In this document: piece after piece, positions 48,697 to 57,179 of the stretch
Layout: each line of letters starts with the position of its first letter
Position numbering within the stretch: the stretch's first letter is position 1
From: Lysinibacillus sp. FSL M8-0337
GTDB lineage: Bacteria; Bacillota; Bacilli; Bacillales_A; Planococcaceae
Direction of reading: 5' to 3'
Assembly: GCF_038593855.1 (NCBI RefSeq)
Contig: NZ_CP151996.1
Location: 3,720,001-3,784,000, forward strand
Length of the DNA: 64,000 nt
Notes under the pieces: model-generated
Told to the model about the DNA's origin: nothing
Seen by the model: only the letters and a program-made list of their open reading frames with translations
Databases searched by the model: none
Translations under genes and position numbers: made by a program

Positions 48697-48717
48697 GTGC
48701 CAGACACCCAAACAATT
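48697..48717 (+). repeat. Dispersed GTGCC-N-GGCAC motif copy
   Basis: GTGCCAGACAC followed by CCAAACAATT, 38 bp from the hairpin that follows the acyl-CoA ligase gene. Confidence 0.85.
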
Positions 48718-48754
48718 CTGACAATTCAAAATGGTAGCTGTTCCAAAACCAACA

Positions 48755-48782
48755 AGCCCACCACAAACTTTCTGTGGTGGGC
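48755..48782 (-). terminator. Hairpin after the acyl-CoA ligase gene
   Basis: GCCCACCACA and TGTGGTGGGC (48755-48764 with 48773-48782) form a strong stem; the following tract on the minus strand is only partly T-rich (TTGTTGGTTTT). Confidence 0.65.
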
Positions 48783-48799
48783 CTGACTTATCAATTCGT

Positions 48800-50347
48800 T
48801 TATACTTTTTCTTTTAAAGTACGACGCAAAATTTTACCTGTTGTATTTTTCGGTAGCTCATCCAATATTTCTACAACTTTTGGTACTTTATATTTCACCA
48901 TATGCTTTGCACAATATGCCAAAATATCATCTGTTGTCGTTGCCGCTACTTCTTTGAGTACTATATACGCATGTACTGCTTCACCAAAATTAGGGTCTGG
49001 ATAGCCAACAACTGCCGCCTCTACGATATTATCATGTGCAAACAATACTTCCTCTACTTCTCTCGGATAGACATTATAACCGCCAACAATAATCATATCC
49101 TTTTTACGATCGACGATATAGAAATAACCTTCGTCATCCACTTTTGCAAGATCCCCTGTATAAAGCCAACCATCACGAATGGCCATCGCCGTTTCTTCAG
49201 GCATTTTATAATAGCCTTTCATGACATTTGGACCACGAACGACTAACTCACCAACTTCACCGACAGGAACATCTATGCCATTAACATCGACCACTCTATT
49301 TTCAACGTTATTAATAGATGTACCGATAGAGCCAGCTTTTCGTTCACGGTCTAATGGATTAAAACATGTAACTGGTGAAGCTTCTGATAAGCCATAGCCC
49401 TCTGATACACGTACATTAAATTTCTTCTCGAAATTATGTAATAGTGCAACAGGTAATGATGCGCCTCCTGAAATGGCTAAACGAATGGTTGAAAAATCTT
49501 CCGGCTTGCCTTCTGGTAATAAATACAAAAAGTTATACATCGTAGGCACACCCGCAAAGACAGTTGCCTGTTGCTCTCTGGCCAATGTGAAAATTTCACT
49601 TGGGCTAAAGCGAGGTGTAAGCAAAACGGTTGCTCCACTAATTAATGGTGCATTGACTACAACTGTTAATGCAAACACATGGAAAACTGGTAATGTTGCA
49701 ATAATCCGATCATCTGCTCGATACCCTAAATACGTTGAGACATCACGTGCATTTGAATAAACATTTCCGTGAGTCAGCATGGCTCCTTTTGGATTGCCTG
49801 TTGTTCCCGAAGTGTATAATATAATGGCCGTGTCATCTGGTGCTACGTCTGCCGGTTCTAACGATCCCGAAGCACTTGCAATAATATGTGAAAATAAATG
49901 TGTTTTCGCTTTTGCCGCTTCCGATAAAGCAGCTATTTTTTCAGCTACATCTGCTGTTGTTTCACAAACGACAAATGTCACTACTTCTGGGAATGCCTGT
50001 ACACCTACTTCTACTAATGGAAGCAGTGCATCGAGTGCAATAACCGCTTTAACATCGCCATTTCGTAAAATATAAGATATCTCATCTGGCGTATAGATTG
50101 GATTCACAGGAATTGCTGTTGCTCCTAGACGCAGCGTTGCATATAAAGCGATTAAATAATGTGGCGTATTGCCGAGTAAAAACGCCACATGGTCCCCTTT
50201 TTGTACCCCTAAATCTTGTAACCCCTGTGCAAAGCGACCAACTGTGTGCTCAAATTCCCCATAGGAGGTATCTTTCCCCATAAAATGATACGCAATTTTT
50301 TCCGGCTGCTCTACTGCTTGTTGACGAACACATGAAACTAAATTCAA
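48800..50347 (-). CDS. lcfB: Long-chain fatty acid-CoA ligase (LcfB-like)
   Basis: This 515-residue acyl-CoA synthetase of the AMP-binding family activates fatty acids with ATP and CoA. Motifs: P-loop-like ILYTSGTTGNPKGAM (about 170-184), GYGLSEASPV, LYTGDLAKVDDEGYFYIVDRKKDMI and the C-terminal catalytic lysine in KNTTGKILRR. Length matches B. subtilis LcfB (YhfL), and lplJ and yhfH neighbours lie nearby, as in the B. subtilis yhf region. The TTG start follows AAGGGG. A palindrome at 50374-50387 may be a FadR-type site. Confidence 0.92.
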   Translation of the reverse strand: MNLVSCVRQQAVEQPEKIAYHFMGKDTSYGEFEHTVGRFAQGLQDLGVQKGDHVAFLLGNTPHYLIALYATLRLGATAIPVNPIYTPDEISYILRNGDVKAVIALDALLPLVEVGVQAFPEVVTFVVCETTADVAEKIAALSEAAKAKTHLFSHIIASASGSLEPADVAPDDTAIILYTSGTTGNPKGAMLTHGNVYSNARDVSTYLGYRADDRIIATLPVFHVFALTVVVNAPLISGATVLLTPRFSPSEIFTLAREQQATVFAGVPTMYNFLYLLPEGKPEDFSTIRLAISGGASLPVALLHNFEKKFNVRVSEGYGLSEASPVTCFNPLDRERKAGSIGTSINNVENRVVDVNGIDVPVGEVGELVVRGPNVMKGYYKMPEETAMAIRDGWLYTGDLAKVDDEGYFYIVDRKKDMIIVGGYNVYPREVEEVLFAHDNIVEAAVVGYPDPNFGEAVHAYIVLKEVAATTTDDILAYCAKHMVKYKVPKVVEILDELPKNTTGKILRRTLKEKV

Positions 50348-50373
50348 TTACACCATCCCCTTATCGTATAAAA

Positions 50374-50387
50374 TGAATCGTTATTCA
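50374..50387. promoter_or_regulatory. Possible FadR-type operator
   Basis: TGAAT-CGTT-ATTCA is a perfect palindrome 27 bp upstream of the acyl-CoA ligase gene. It recalls the Bacillus FadR box TGAATGANTANTCATTCA, but the half-site spacing is shorter. Confidence 0.4.
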
Positions 50388-50488
50388 GTAATATTATATA
50401 AGAAATATATCTAAAAAACAATGAAACTTTTTATTTCGTGTCAATATTACCTTTAAAAAAATCATTTTTTTCTCTTTTGTACGTATTT

Positions 50489-52429
50489 TTAAGAACGGAT
50501 ATGGGAGATGTAACGCCAACGAATTAAGTAAAAATAGATAACTTGTATTAGGACAAAGAAGCCAAATGCAAAGAACACTTCTTTCACAATTGAAATATTG
50601 GCAATGTCCTTTAAAATGCCCTGCACCATAAAGAAAGCAAAGCCACTGTGCATCATAGCAACGCCCCAAGGTAAGAAAAATTGTGGGAATAAATGACGGT
50701 TGACTAGCTTTTTCAACTCAATATCTGTTAAGCCCATGCGTTTTAACACATCAAATTTCCGCTTTTCTCGTTCAAGTGAGGTATGCAATTTAAAGTAAAT
50801 AAAACTACCAGCAGCTAATAAAAATACAGTGGCCACTAAAACACCAACTAATGTAAATAATGAGTAGGTAGCTAATATATAAGAATAATTTAATCCTGCA
50901 TTTTCAAAATAAAATGGACTATGCTTGCCCTTCTTTATACTATAAAAATATTCCGTTGAGGCAACATCCACTATGTCCTTGCCAATTTCCTTCGTCTCCA
51001 TCCACTGTGGAATATCAAATGTAAATAAATGATAGACTGGTTGGACAACGCCCTTACTAGTAATCGGCTTTACAAGCTTCACAAAGTCTTCATCACTAAT
51101 CACAATCGAGTTTACACTAACAATGGAACCTGGGAATACGATTTTAGGATAAACACTATCAATGGTAATAGGAATGTCGTTTTCTTCTAAAATTGTATGG
51201 ACTACTATATTTTTAAGTTTTTTCAAAGACTCTTCGGAATATGGTATAAACACTGCCTCACCAGACGCCAAATCAATTAACGGATAGTTAAAAGAAGACA
51301 ACAAGACATTCATATCAGATTCGCGAAACACTTCTACCTCATTATGTGTAAAGGAGGATGTTTGCTTCACAACAAGAAAACGGGATAAATGATAGGATAA
51401 GCCCTTATCTTCTAACTGCATACGCAAAGAATTAATATGTTCAGCCTCAAACGGATTATTAATATCCCCTTTATAAATAAGCCCCAATGGATTTAATCGG
51501 TCATATTGCGTCGTATAAGAAGACATTGTAGCTAAAACACCGACTGATAAAAATGCTAGTGTCGAAACCATTGTGACAACGAAAAACATTTTCACATTAT
51601 CCATCATAATATGTGTCTGCTCGGCTAACGATAATAAGCGATAACGTCGCCAATGAAATTTACGTTTCCCTCGTGCAATTTCTAAAAAGAACGGTACTGA
51701 ATCACTAAAAAAATAATACGTTCCAAAAGTTGCCGAGAAAGGTATCAATAACGTTAAACCTATCATCGTTGTATGGGAAACGATAACTGCCAATGCATAC
51801 GTTGCTAAAATCAAAACAACTCCATATGCTGCGCGAATCTTTGAATAACTAGCTACACTAGTTAAATAATCATTTCCTTTGATAAGATCTCGCAATTTTC
51901 TCTCACGTGTAAAATATACGCTAATAAACGAAATAACCACAAAAGCACTAGTGAAGACCCCTATCGTTAGTAAAAAAGGTTGCCAAGATACATAGAGCGG
52001 CAAATTCTCTAAATGTAAAATTTCTCGAACAATCATAAAGAAAAACTTAGAAAATGAGAAGCCAAAAATAATGCCCACAATAATCGAACCAGAGCCAATA
52101 ATCATTGTTTCTAAAAAGACAAGTTTGTTCATTTGGCGCTTTTCCATACCAAGATGCAATAAAATAGCAAACTCATGGGATCTCGCCTCTAAAAAGGCAC
52201 TCATGGAATAATATAAAAAGAACAAAGTAAAGAGGACAAGTACGATTTCTGCACCAATCATGCCGACTAACGATACTTCTCCTAAAATACCTCGTTCAAT
52301 ATCTGGATGAAACATCAGCATTGAATAGATAAAAAATACAGCCACAGAAAAAAAGCTTGCCATAAAAAAGGCACCGTAAATACGGCTGTTCCGTACGACA
52401 TTACGGTAAGCGAATTGTCGAAAGGTCAC
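50489..52429 (-). CDS. Bce-type ABC transporter permease
   Basis: This 646-residue FtsX-type permease has ten predicted membrane helices and a large extracellular loop between helices 7 and 8 (about residues 315-520). This is the hallmark of BceB-like proteins that recognise peptide antibiotics bound to cell-wall lipid intermediates. It works with the ATPase upstream and signals to the BceS-like kinase. The GTG start lies inside the ATPase gene (29-bp overlap) with GAGGAGG at a suitable distance. The antibiotic (bacitracin, nisin or other) cannot be told from sequence. Confidence 0.93.
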   Translation of the reverse strand: MTFRQFAYRNVVRNSRIYGAFFMASFFSVAVFFIYSMLMFHPDIERGILGEVSLVGMIGAEIVLVLFTLFFLYYSMSAFLEARSHEFAILLHLGMEKRQMNKLVFLETMIIGSGSIIVGIIFGFSFSKFFFMIVREILHLENLPLYVSWQPFLLTIGVFTSAFVVISFISVYFTRERKLRDLIKGNDYLTSVASYSKIRAAYGVVLILATYALAVIVSHTTMIGLTLLIPFSATFGTYYFFSDSVPFFLEIARGKRKFHWRRYRLLSLAEQTHIMMDNVKMFFVVTMVSTLAFLSVGVLATMSSYTTQYDRLNPLGLIYKGDINNPFEAEHINSLRMQLEDKGLSYHLSRFLVVKQTSSFTHNEVEVFRESDMNVLLSSFNYPLIDLASGEAVFIPYSEESLKKLKNIVVHTILEENDIPITIDSVYPKIVFPGSIVSVNSIVISDEDFVKLVKPITSKGVVQPVYHLFTFDIPQWMETKEIGKDIVDVASTEYFYSIKKGKHSPFYFENAGLNYSYILATYSLFTLVGVLVATVFLLAAGSFIYFKLHTSLEREKRKFDVLKRMGLTDIELKKLVNRHLFPQFFLPWGVAMMHSGFAFFMVQGILKDIANISIVKEVFFAFGFFVLIQVIYFYLIRWRYISHIRS

Positions 52430-53177
52430 CTACTTGCCCTCCTCCTAGTAAGCTCAATACATTTAAAATCCGTTGGAAAAACATTTGACGTCGATCATCC
52501 CGATAAATCTCATTGAAAAATTCTCCATCCTTAATAAAGAGCACACGATCACAATAACTTGCGGCGATGGGATCATGTGTCACCATTACGATTGTCGTTT
52601 GTTTTTCCTTATTAATTTTGGTTAATATTTCAAGGACATCACGAGACGAATTCGAATCTAAATTCCCTGTTGGTTCATCCGCTAAAATAAGGCTTGGGTT
52701 GTGAATCAGCGCCCGTCCAATAGCGGTTCTCTGTGCTTGTCCACCTGAAATTTCATTTGGACGCTTATGCAAAAAGGACGTTAAATCAAGCTTTTCTACA
52801 ATACCTGCAAGACGCTCCTCCATTACTTCTAATGGTTGCTGATCGAGCGTTAACGGCAATACAATATTTTCTTCAACCGTAAGCATATGCAATAGATTAA
52901 AATCTTGAAATACAAAGCCGAGCTGTCTTCTTCTAAAATAGGCAAGCTCTGTCGCATTTAACTTATGCGGGTTCATGCCATCTAAGATGATTTCCCCACT
53001 TGTTGGTTCATCAATTGTAGAAATCAAATTTAATAACGTCGTCTTGCCGCTTCCTGATGGACCCATTACCGCTAAAAACTCGCCTTGTTCAACTTCAAAG
53101 CTTAATTGATTGAGTGCACGATGCGTCACCTTGCCCTCATATACTTTCGTAACATCCTTTATTTCTAAAATAGGCAT
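52401..53177 (-). CDS. Bce-type ABC transporter ATP-binding protein
   Basis: This 258-residue ATPase of the MacB/BceA type has Walker A GPSGSGKTT (about 40-48), signature ISGGQAQR (a variant of LSGGQ usual in this group), Walker B LILADEPTGNLDSN and VTHDP. It drives the permease encoded next, removing antibiotic from its lipid target. The C-terminus reads past the family core by about 20 residues because of the 29-bp overlap with the permease gene. Confidence 0.94.
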   Translation of the reverse strand: MPILEIKDVTKVYEGKVTHRALNQLSFEVEQGEFLAVMGPSGSGKTTLLNLISTIDEPTSGEIILDGMNPHKLNATELAYFRRRQLGFVFQDFNLLHMLTVEENIVLPLTLDQQPLEVMEERLAGIVEKLDLTSFLHKRPNEISGGQAQRTAIGRALIHNPSLILADEPTGNLDSNSSRDVLEILTKINKEKQTTIVMVTHDPIAASYCDRVLFIKDGEFFNEIYRDDRRQMFFQRILNVLSLLGGGQVGDLSTIRLP

Positions 53178-53189
53178 ACTTTGTTCACC

Positions 53190-53621
53190 TTATTTCTCGA
53201 TTAATTCCATAGATTTTGGTAAAAGCCAATTGAATACCACCTCAAAGCCAATTTGAAAGTGCGGTTCTATTACGGCTGAAGCATTCTTTCCTTCTTCTTG
53301 CACTAGACTAAAACAATGTTCTCCAACTACGACATCCCATGCATCTAACTCACCTTCAATTATTTCACCATAAACTGAATAGTGCCCACTATACATCACT
53401 TGCTCGCCTTCAACTGGAAAAGCATTTAGGAGACTTGGTTTATGTAAGTTTAGCCCAAGTGCATCGCAAAAATGCACAACTTCATCTTGTAGGAATAAGC
53501 TAGCCTGACGGAAATTTTCACAAAACAAACAGTCACAAAGTTCTGTGTGTGACGCGTACAACTCCTTCGTTTTTTCTAATTCAATATTTAATACCCAGTC
53601 TTCAATCCGTACTTCTCCCAT
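53190..53621 (-). CDS. Unknown conserved-looking protein inside the Bce operon
   Basis: I do not know a function for this 143-residue protein. It is acidic and soluble, has no signal peptide, and shows CDCLFC (C29, C31, C34) in a segment HTELCDCLFCENFRQA, a likely metal or redox site, followed by SGHYSVYGEIIEGE and a C-terminal EVVFNWLLP. It sits between the sensor kinase (11-bp gap) and the ATPase (12-bp gap) of a Bce module, so it is co-transcribed with antibiotic-response genes. Related CxC..C proteins occur in Firmicutes as uncharacterised proteins. Confidence 0.75.
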   Translation of the reverse strand: MGEVRIEDWVLNIELEKTKELYASHTELCDCLFCENFRQASLFLQDEVVHFCDALGLNLHKPSLLNAFPVEGEQVMYSGHYSVYGEIIEGELDAWDVVVGEHCFSLVQEEGKNASAVIEPHFQIGFEVVFNWLLPKSMELIEK

Positions 53622-53632
53622 TTCTGCTCCCC

Positions 53633-54616
53633 CTAATTTGTAAATGTCACGGTGACAATCGTACCTTTGCCTACTTCTGATGTAATGTCCAATTGATGCC
53701 CTAATTTTCCGCAGATTTCCTTTGCTAAATATAAGCCCATACCTGTGGATTCCCCAGTTTTACGCCCATTTTCACCCGTAAAAAAAGCTTTGGTCACACG
53801 TGAAAGGTCAGAAGCAGGAATACCAATTCCTTCATCACAAATCGCTAACTGAATATGATCATCTTGTTTAATGGCAGACATTACGATTTTTTTATTCTCT
53901 TCAAATGTATATTTCACTGCATTTGTTACAAATTGCCCGATGATAAATCGAAGCCACTTTGAATCACTTGCTACGATAATGTCGTCCTCAATATGGATTT
54001 CCGGAAAAACACGATTCGTAATAAATAAACGTTTATTTTCATTAACAGTTGCAGTGACAATTGTTTTTAACGGAATTTGTTCGACTTGCATATCCTCTTC
54101 AAAGTTTTCTAGACGTGCGTTAACAAGCACCATATCCAATCCTCTACGTAAACGATCTATTTCCTCTTGCACATTCTTTTTATCGAGAGGGCGCTCATCC
54201 TGCAACAGCATCTCAATGACAGAAATAGGCGTTTTCATTTGGTGTACCCATTGATTCATAAATTGATCGTGGCGCTTTTGACTAGCATACAAGGAATGAA
54301 GCTCATGCTGATAGAGTCGGTACAGTTCATGCATATATTTTTCAACTTGCACGGCTTCTGGTGTCTTGGCATTTTTTTGTAATACATCTTCCATTGATTT
54401 CGGAAGATGTAATATTTTACCCAAATAACTTTGGCGCATTAAATAACGAATAAGTAAAAATGAGCATAGTAATACCAAGCTTATACTTACAGAATAGATA
54501 GCCGTATCGACGTTACGAAAGCCATCGAGCCAGTACAACACCATAATAAAACCGACTAAAATCAGTTGAAAAATAAAAAATGTTGCATAATCACGTAAAA
54601 ATAATTTCCAGCCCAT
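53633..54616 (-). CDS. BceS-type intramembrane-sensing histidine kinase
   Basis: This 327-residue kinase has two membrane helices (about 11-30 and 40-58) with almost no extracellular loop, so it senses through the partner transporter rather than directly. The phospho-acceptor is H125 in NQWVHQMKTPISVIE. The ATP-binding domain (about 215-325) has FVTNAVKYTFEE, DEGIGIPASDL and GESTGMGLYLAKEI. The start overlaps the regulator stop by 1 bp. It should activate the response regulator when the ABC transporter meets its antibiotic. Confidence 0.94.
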   Translation of the reverse strand: MGWKLFLRDYATFFIFQLILVGFIMVLYWLDGFRNVDTAIYSVSISLVLLCSFLLIRYLMRQSYLGKILHLPKSMEDVLQKNAKTPEAVQVEKYMHELYRLYQHELHSLYASQKRHDQFMNQWVHQMKTPISVIEMLLQDERPLDKKNVQEEIDRLRRGLDMVLVNARLENFEEDMQVEQIPLKTIVTATVNENKRLFITNRVFPEIHIEDDIIVASDSKWLRFIIGQFVTNAVKYTFEENKKIVMSAIKQDDHIQLAICDEGIGIPASDLSRVTKAFFTGENGRKTGESTGMGLYLAKEICGKLGHQLDITSEVGKGTIVTVTFTN

Positions 54617-55320
54617 TACAACTCACCCGCACTTAATATAAAACGATAGCCTGCTCCGCGAACCGTCTCAATTGTTGACGAAATATGATAATCAGCTAGC
54701 TTCTTGCGAACACGTGTCATGTTCACATTTAACGTATTTTCATCGACAAATGCTTGATCGTCCCATAGCTCCTCTAACAGTTGCTCACGCGTAACTACTT
54801 TAGGTGCATGGCCCATTAACAATTCTAAAATAATACATTCTTTTTTCTGTAATGGAATTTCTAACTCATTTTTGTGCAGCTCCATTCGCTCTAAATGCAG
54901 TATAAGCTGTCCTTGTTTAATCGTCCGTTCTTCTTGTCTAGCGGCATATTCTCCATATGTACGACGCAAGTGACTACGGATTTTAGCGAGAACGATTTCG
55001 TAATTAAATGGCTTTGTAATAAAATCGTCACCCCCATTTTCAAGCGCAAAAATTTGATCCATTTCGCCAGAGCGCGCTGAAATGAAAATGATGGGACATG
55101 TTGTATGTTGACGTAGCTGACGACACCAATAATAGCCGTCATACGCAGGTAAATTTATATCAAGCAATACCATATGTGGATTAAAAGCTGTAAATTCTTC
55201 TATTAAGTGGTCAAATTCTTGAATCGTTTCCACTTCGTATTGATATTTTCTTAGTGTTTCTGCAAGCAATGATGCAATCTTCACATCATCCTCGACAATA
55301 AATATTCGATGCTTCTCCAT
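54616..55320 (-). CDS. BceR-type response regulator
   Basis: This 234-residue OmpR-family regulator has a receiver domain (about 3-118) with IVEDD, the phospho-acceptor Asp in MVLLDINLP (near 52) and a Lys in ITKPF. The winged-helix DNA-binding domain (about 130-232) ends RKKLADYHISSTIETVRGAGYRF. The ATG at 55320 follows AAAGGAG; a long upstream open frame has no site. It is the first gene of the five-gene module and would activate transcription of the transporter. Confidence 0.95.
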   Translation of the reverse strand: MEKHRIFIVEDDVKIASLLAETLRKYQYEVETIQEFDHLIEEFTAFNPHMVLLDINLPAYDGYYWCRQLRQHTTCPIIFISARSGEMDQIFALENGGDDFITKPFNYEIVLAKIRSHLRRTYGEYAARQEERTIKQGQLILHLERMELHKNELEIPLQKKECIILELLMGHAPKVVTREQLLEELWDDQAFVDENTLNVNMTRVRKKLADYHISSTIETVRGAGYRFILSAGEL

Positions 55321-55351
55321 AATGACACTCCTTTCTATCATATATTGTACC

Positions 55352-55385
55352 AAAAAAAGGCTACGCGCCCTAATTGCGCGTGCCC
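55352..55385 (-). terminator. lplJ terminator
   Basis: GGC-T-ACGCGC and GCGCGT-GCC (about 55359-55368 with 55376-55384) form a GC-rich stem followed by TTTTTTT on the minus strand. It lies 160 bp past lplJ and directly in front of the Bce-type operon. Confidence 0.65.
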
Positions 55386-55541
55386 TATTTATTGTGAATA
55401 TATTGGTAACATCATTTTCAGTGATTTCATTATATTTAGCCTTGAAATTTTTCAGCAATATAACTGCCATCACATACGCCAAGTTAGGCTAAAATATCTT
55501 TTTTAGGAAAAGGCATTCGCCAACTATTTTTTGTCTACTGT

Positions 55542-56534
55542 TTAATAAATTAACTGTAAAAACTCTTCTGTAGCAATGCCACCAAAGTATGTTGGGATAT
55601 TAATATCCGCTAAAGACTTCGCAATCGCAGCACGATCATAGTTTGTACCAACTAAGCGTTGCTCAACATCTGCAATATCGCCTACACCGAAGAAATCACC
55701 GAATATATGTGCTTCTTCAATTACACCGTGATTCACTTCTAAGCGAATGTCAATCCCACCTGAAGGGAAACGATGTGTTTTTTGAATATTAAAGCGAGGA
55801 GATTTACCGTAGTTCCATTCCCAAGTTTGATAGCGTTCAGCAGATAATTGATGAATATTTGCCCAGTCTTCCTCTGAAAGCTCATAATAGCGAATGTTTT
55901 CTTCTCCACCGAAAATGGATTTTAAAATTTCTAAGCGGAATGCTTCAACCGTCATTTTGTCCTCTAAAAACTCGGAAATATTGGCTACACGTGAACGAAT
56001 GGATTTAATACCCTTTGATTCAATTTTATCTTTCTTTACTTTCAATGCAGATACAACTGCATCTATTTCTGTATCAAACAGTAATGTCCCATGACTAAAC
56101 ATACGGCCTTTAGTAGAAAACTGCGCATTACCAGATACTTTACGTCCTTCAGCTAAAATATCATTACGACCTGATAGTTCAGCATTTACGCCCATTTTTG
56201 CAAGCGCGTCGACAACTGGCTGTGTGAATTTCTTATAATTCATAAAGCTATCGCCATCGTCCTTTGTAATAAAGCTATAGTTCAAGTTTCCAAGGTCATG
56301 ATACACCGCACCACCACCAGAAAGGCGGCGCACAACGATGATACCATTATCTTCAACATAATCTGTATTAATCTCTTCAATCGTATTTTGGTTCTTCCCA
56401 ATAATAATAGATGGCTGATTTATGTAAAATAACAGCACCGGTTCCTTCTCTACATCCATTGTCTTTAGTAAATACTCCTCAATGGCAAGGTTAATGCGTG
56501 GATCATGAATCCCTTTATTATCAACGAAAATCAT
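55542..56534 (-). CDS. lplJ: Lipoate-protein ligase LplJ
   Basis: LplJ activates free lipoate with ATP and attaches it to E2 subunits of 2-oxoacid dehydrogenases or to GcvH. From the ATG at 56534 (AAGGAGG upstream) it has 330 residues. Motifs: QPSIIIGKNQNTIEEIN, the conserved RLSGGGAVYHDLGNLNYSF (about 70-88), and SGRNDI with the catalytic-lysine motif KVSGNAQF. It is divergent from the yhfH-like gene; in B. subtilis lplJ is also close to yhfH. Confidence 0.95.
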   Translation of the reverse strand: MIFVDNKGIHDPRINLAIEEYLLKTMDVEKEPVLLFYINQPSIIIGKNQNTIEEINTDYVEDNGIIVVRRLSGGGAVYHDLGNLNYSFITKDDGDSFMNYKKFTQPVVDALAKMGVNAELSGRNDILAEGRKVSGNAQFSTKGRMFSHGTLLFDTEIDAVVSALKVKKDKIESKGIKSIRSRVANISEFLEDKMTVEAFRLEILKSIFGGEENIRYYELSEEDWANIHQLSAERYQTWEWNYGKSPRFNIQKTHRFPSGGIDIRLEVNHGVIEEAHIFGDFFGVGDIADVEQRLVGTNYDRAAIAKSLADINIPTYFGGIATEEFLQLIY

Positions 56535-56590
56535 AGTCGTTTCCTCCTTCACAAAATATCCATATTTTATTTTAACGTAAATTAGGCATT

Positions 56591-56619
56591 TTGTGTTGAC
56601 GAAACGCATCTGTTATAAT
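56591..56619 (+). promoter_or_regulatory. Promoter of the yhfH-like gene
   Basis: TTGTGT (56591-56596) and TATAAT (56614-56619) are spaced by 17 bp, about 58 bp before the ATG. Confidence 0.65.
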
Positions 56620-56676
56620 ACACTAGAAAATAATAAAACAGTAATAGTACAGATGAACTTAAAGGAGGAGTCCACA

Positions 56677-56802
56677 ATGTTAGAAAACGTAGTTGAATTT
56701 TTCAAGAACTTACCTGCAAAACAATGCACAGAATGCGGTGAAAAGATCGAAGAACAAAGCGAATGCTACAGCAACACTTGTGAAAAATGTAACTGCCTAT
56801 AA
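56677..56802 (+). CDS. yhfH: YhfH-like small cysteine-motif protein
   Basis: This 41-residue protein begins MLENVVEFFKNLPAKQC and has two paired cysteine groups, CTECG and CEKCNC, typical of a tiny zinc ribbon of the YhfH family. The role is unknown. The ATG at 56677 has AAAGGAGGAG ideally placed; the same frame extends upstream without a site. It has its own promoter and a strong terminator, and is divergent from lplJ. Confidence 0.9.
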   Translation: MLENVVEFFKNLPAKQCTECGEKIEEQSECYSNTCEKCNCL

Positions 56803-56909
56803 GCATTTGCCTATGCTGTAACGTCATTTCGTGCCCCACACGAACTAATAATGACACCACTCATCATACATTTATGATGAACCATTAATTAAATCTCTTA
56901 CACTTACAC

Positions 56910-56947
56910 AAAACAGCAGCTGATACGCTCATATCAGCTGCTGTTTT
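56910..56947 (+). terminator. yhfH terminator
   Basis: A 16-bp perfect stem (56910-56925 with 56932-56947, core CAGCAGCTGATA) ends in TTTT; it can act in both directions. Confidence 0.88.
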
Positions 56948-56959
56948 ACTTTAAAATGA

Positions 56960-57138
56960 AATTGTTTGAGTGACTGGCGCTTTTACATTTTCCGTGGGTA
57001 CGTTGTAAGCCGCAACCTTCGCTATCGCGCGGTTTGTTGCGTCTTACATTTCGTGCGTTCCCACAGGAGTCTTCGTGGATTTTTACGATTTAGGAGCCTA
57101 TATTATGCTAGGTGCCAAATTGTTTGAGTGACTGGCAC
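56960..57138 (-). repeat. Two dispersed motif copies framing element remnant
   Basis: On the minus strand the motif reads GCGCCAGTCAC...CAAACAATT (56980-56960) and GTGCCAGTCAC...CAAACAATT (57138-57118), same orientation, 158 bp apart. Between them is a diverged piece of the larger dispersed element. Confidence 0.8.
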
Positions 57139-57139
57139 T

Positions 57140-57169
57140 AAAAAACACCCACCAAGTAAATGGTGGGTG
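57140..57169 (-). terminator. Terminator of the TetR-yhgE operon
   Basis: CACCCACCA and TGGTGGGTG (57146-57154 with 57161-57169) pair, and TTTTTT follows on the minus strand, immediately next to a 21-bp motif copy. Confidence 0.88.
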
Positions 57170-57179
57170 CAAAGTGTTG

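Larger units (their letters stand above)
48495..48799. other. Intergenic region with repeat and hairpin
   Basis: It contains one copy of the 21-bp dispersed motif (48697-48717), then the hairpin of the acyl-CoA ligase gene (48755-48782). No gene is visible. Confidence 0.6.
56803..57179. other. Repeat-rich intergenic region
   Basis: After the yhfH terminator (56910-56947) come two copies of the 21-bp motif (56960-56980, 57118-57138) framing a partial copy of the larger dispersed element (about 56988-57085). The latter has a CGTGGGTACG...CCCACAGGAGTC arrangement. Then comes the YhgE-gene terminator. No gene is visible. Confidence 0.7.

Noticed and set aside
55321-55482. 54-residue N-terminal extension of the BceR-type regulator
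   Set aside because: The receiver domain starts at 55320 behind a good AAAGGAG; the extension has no ribosome binding site and no homology-like pattern.
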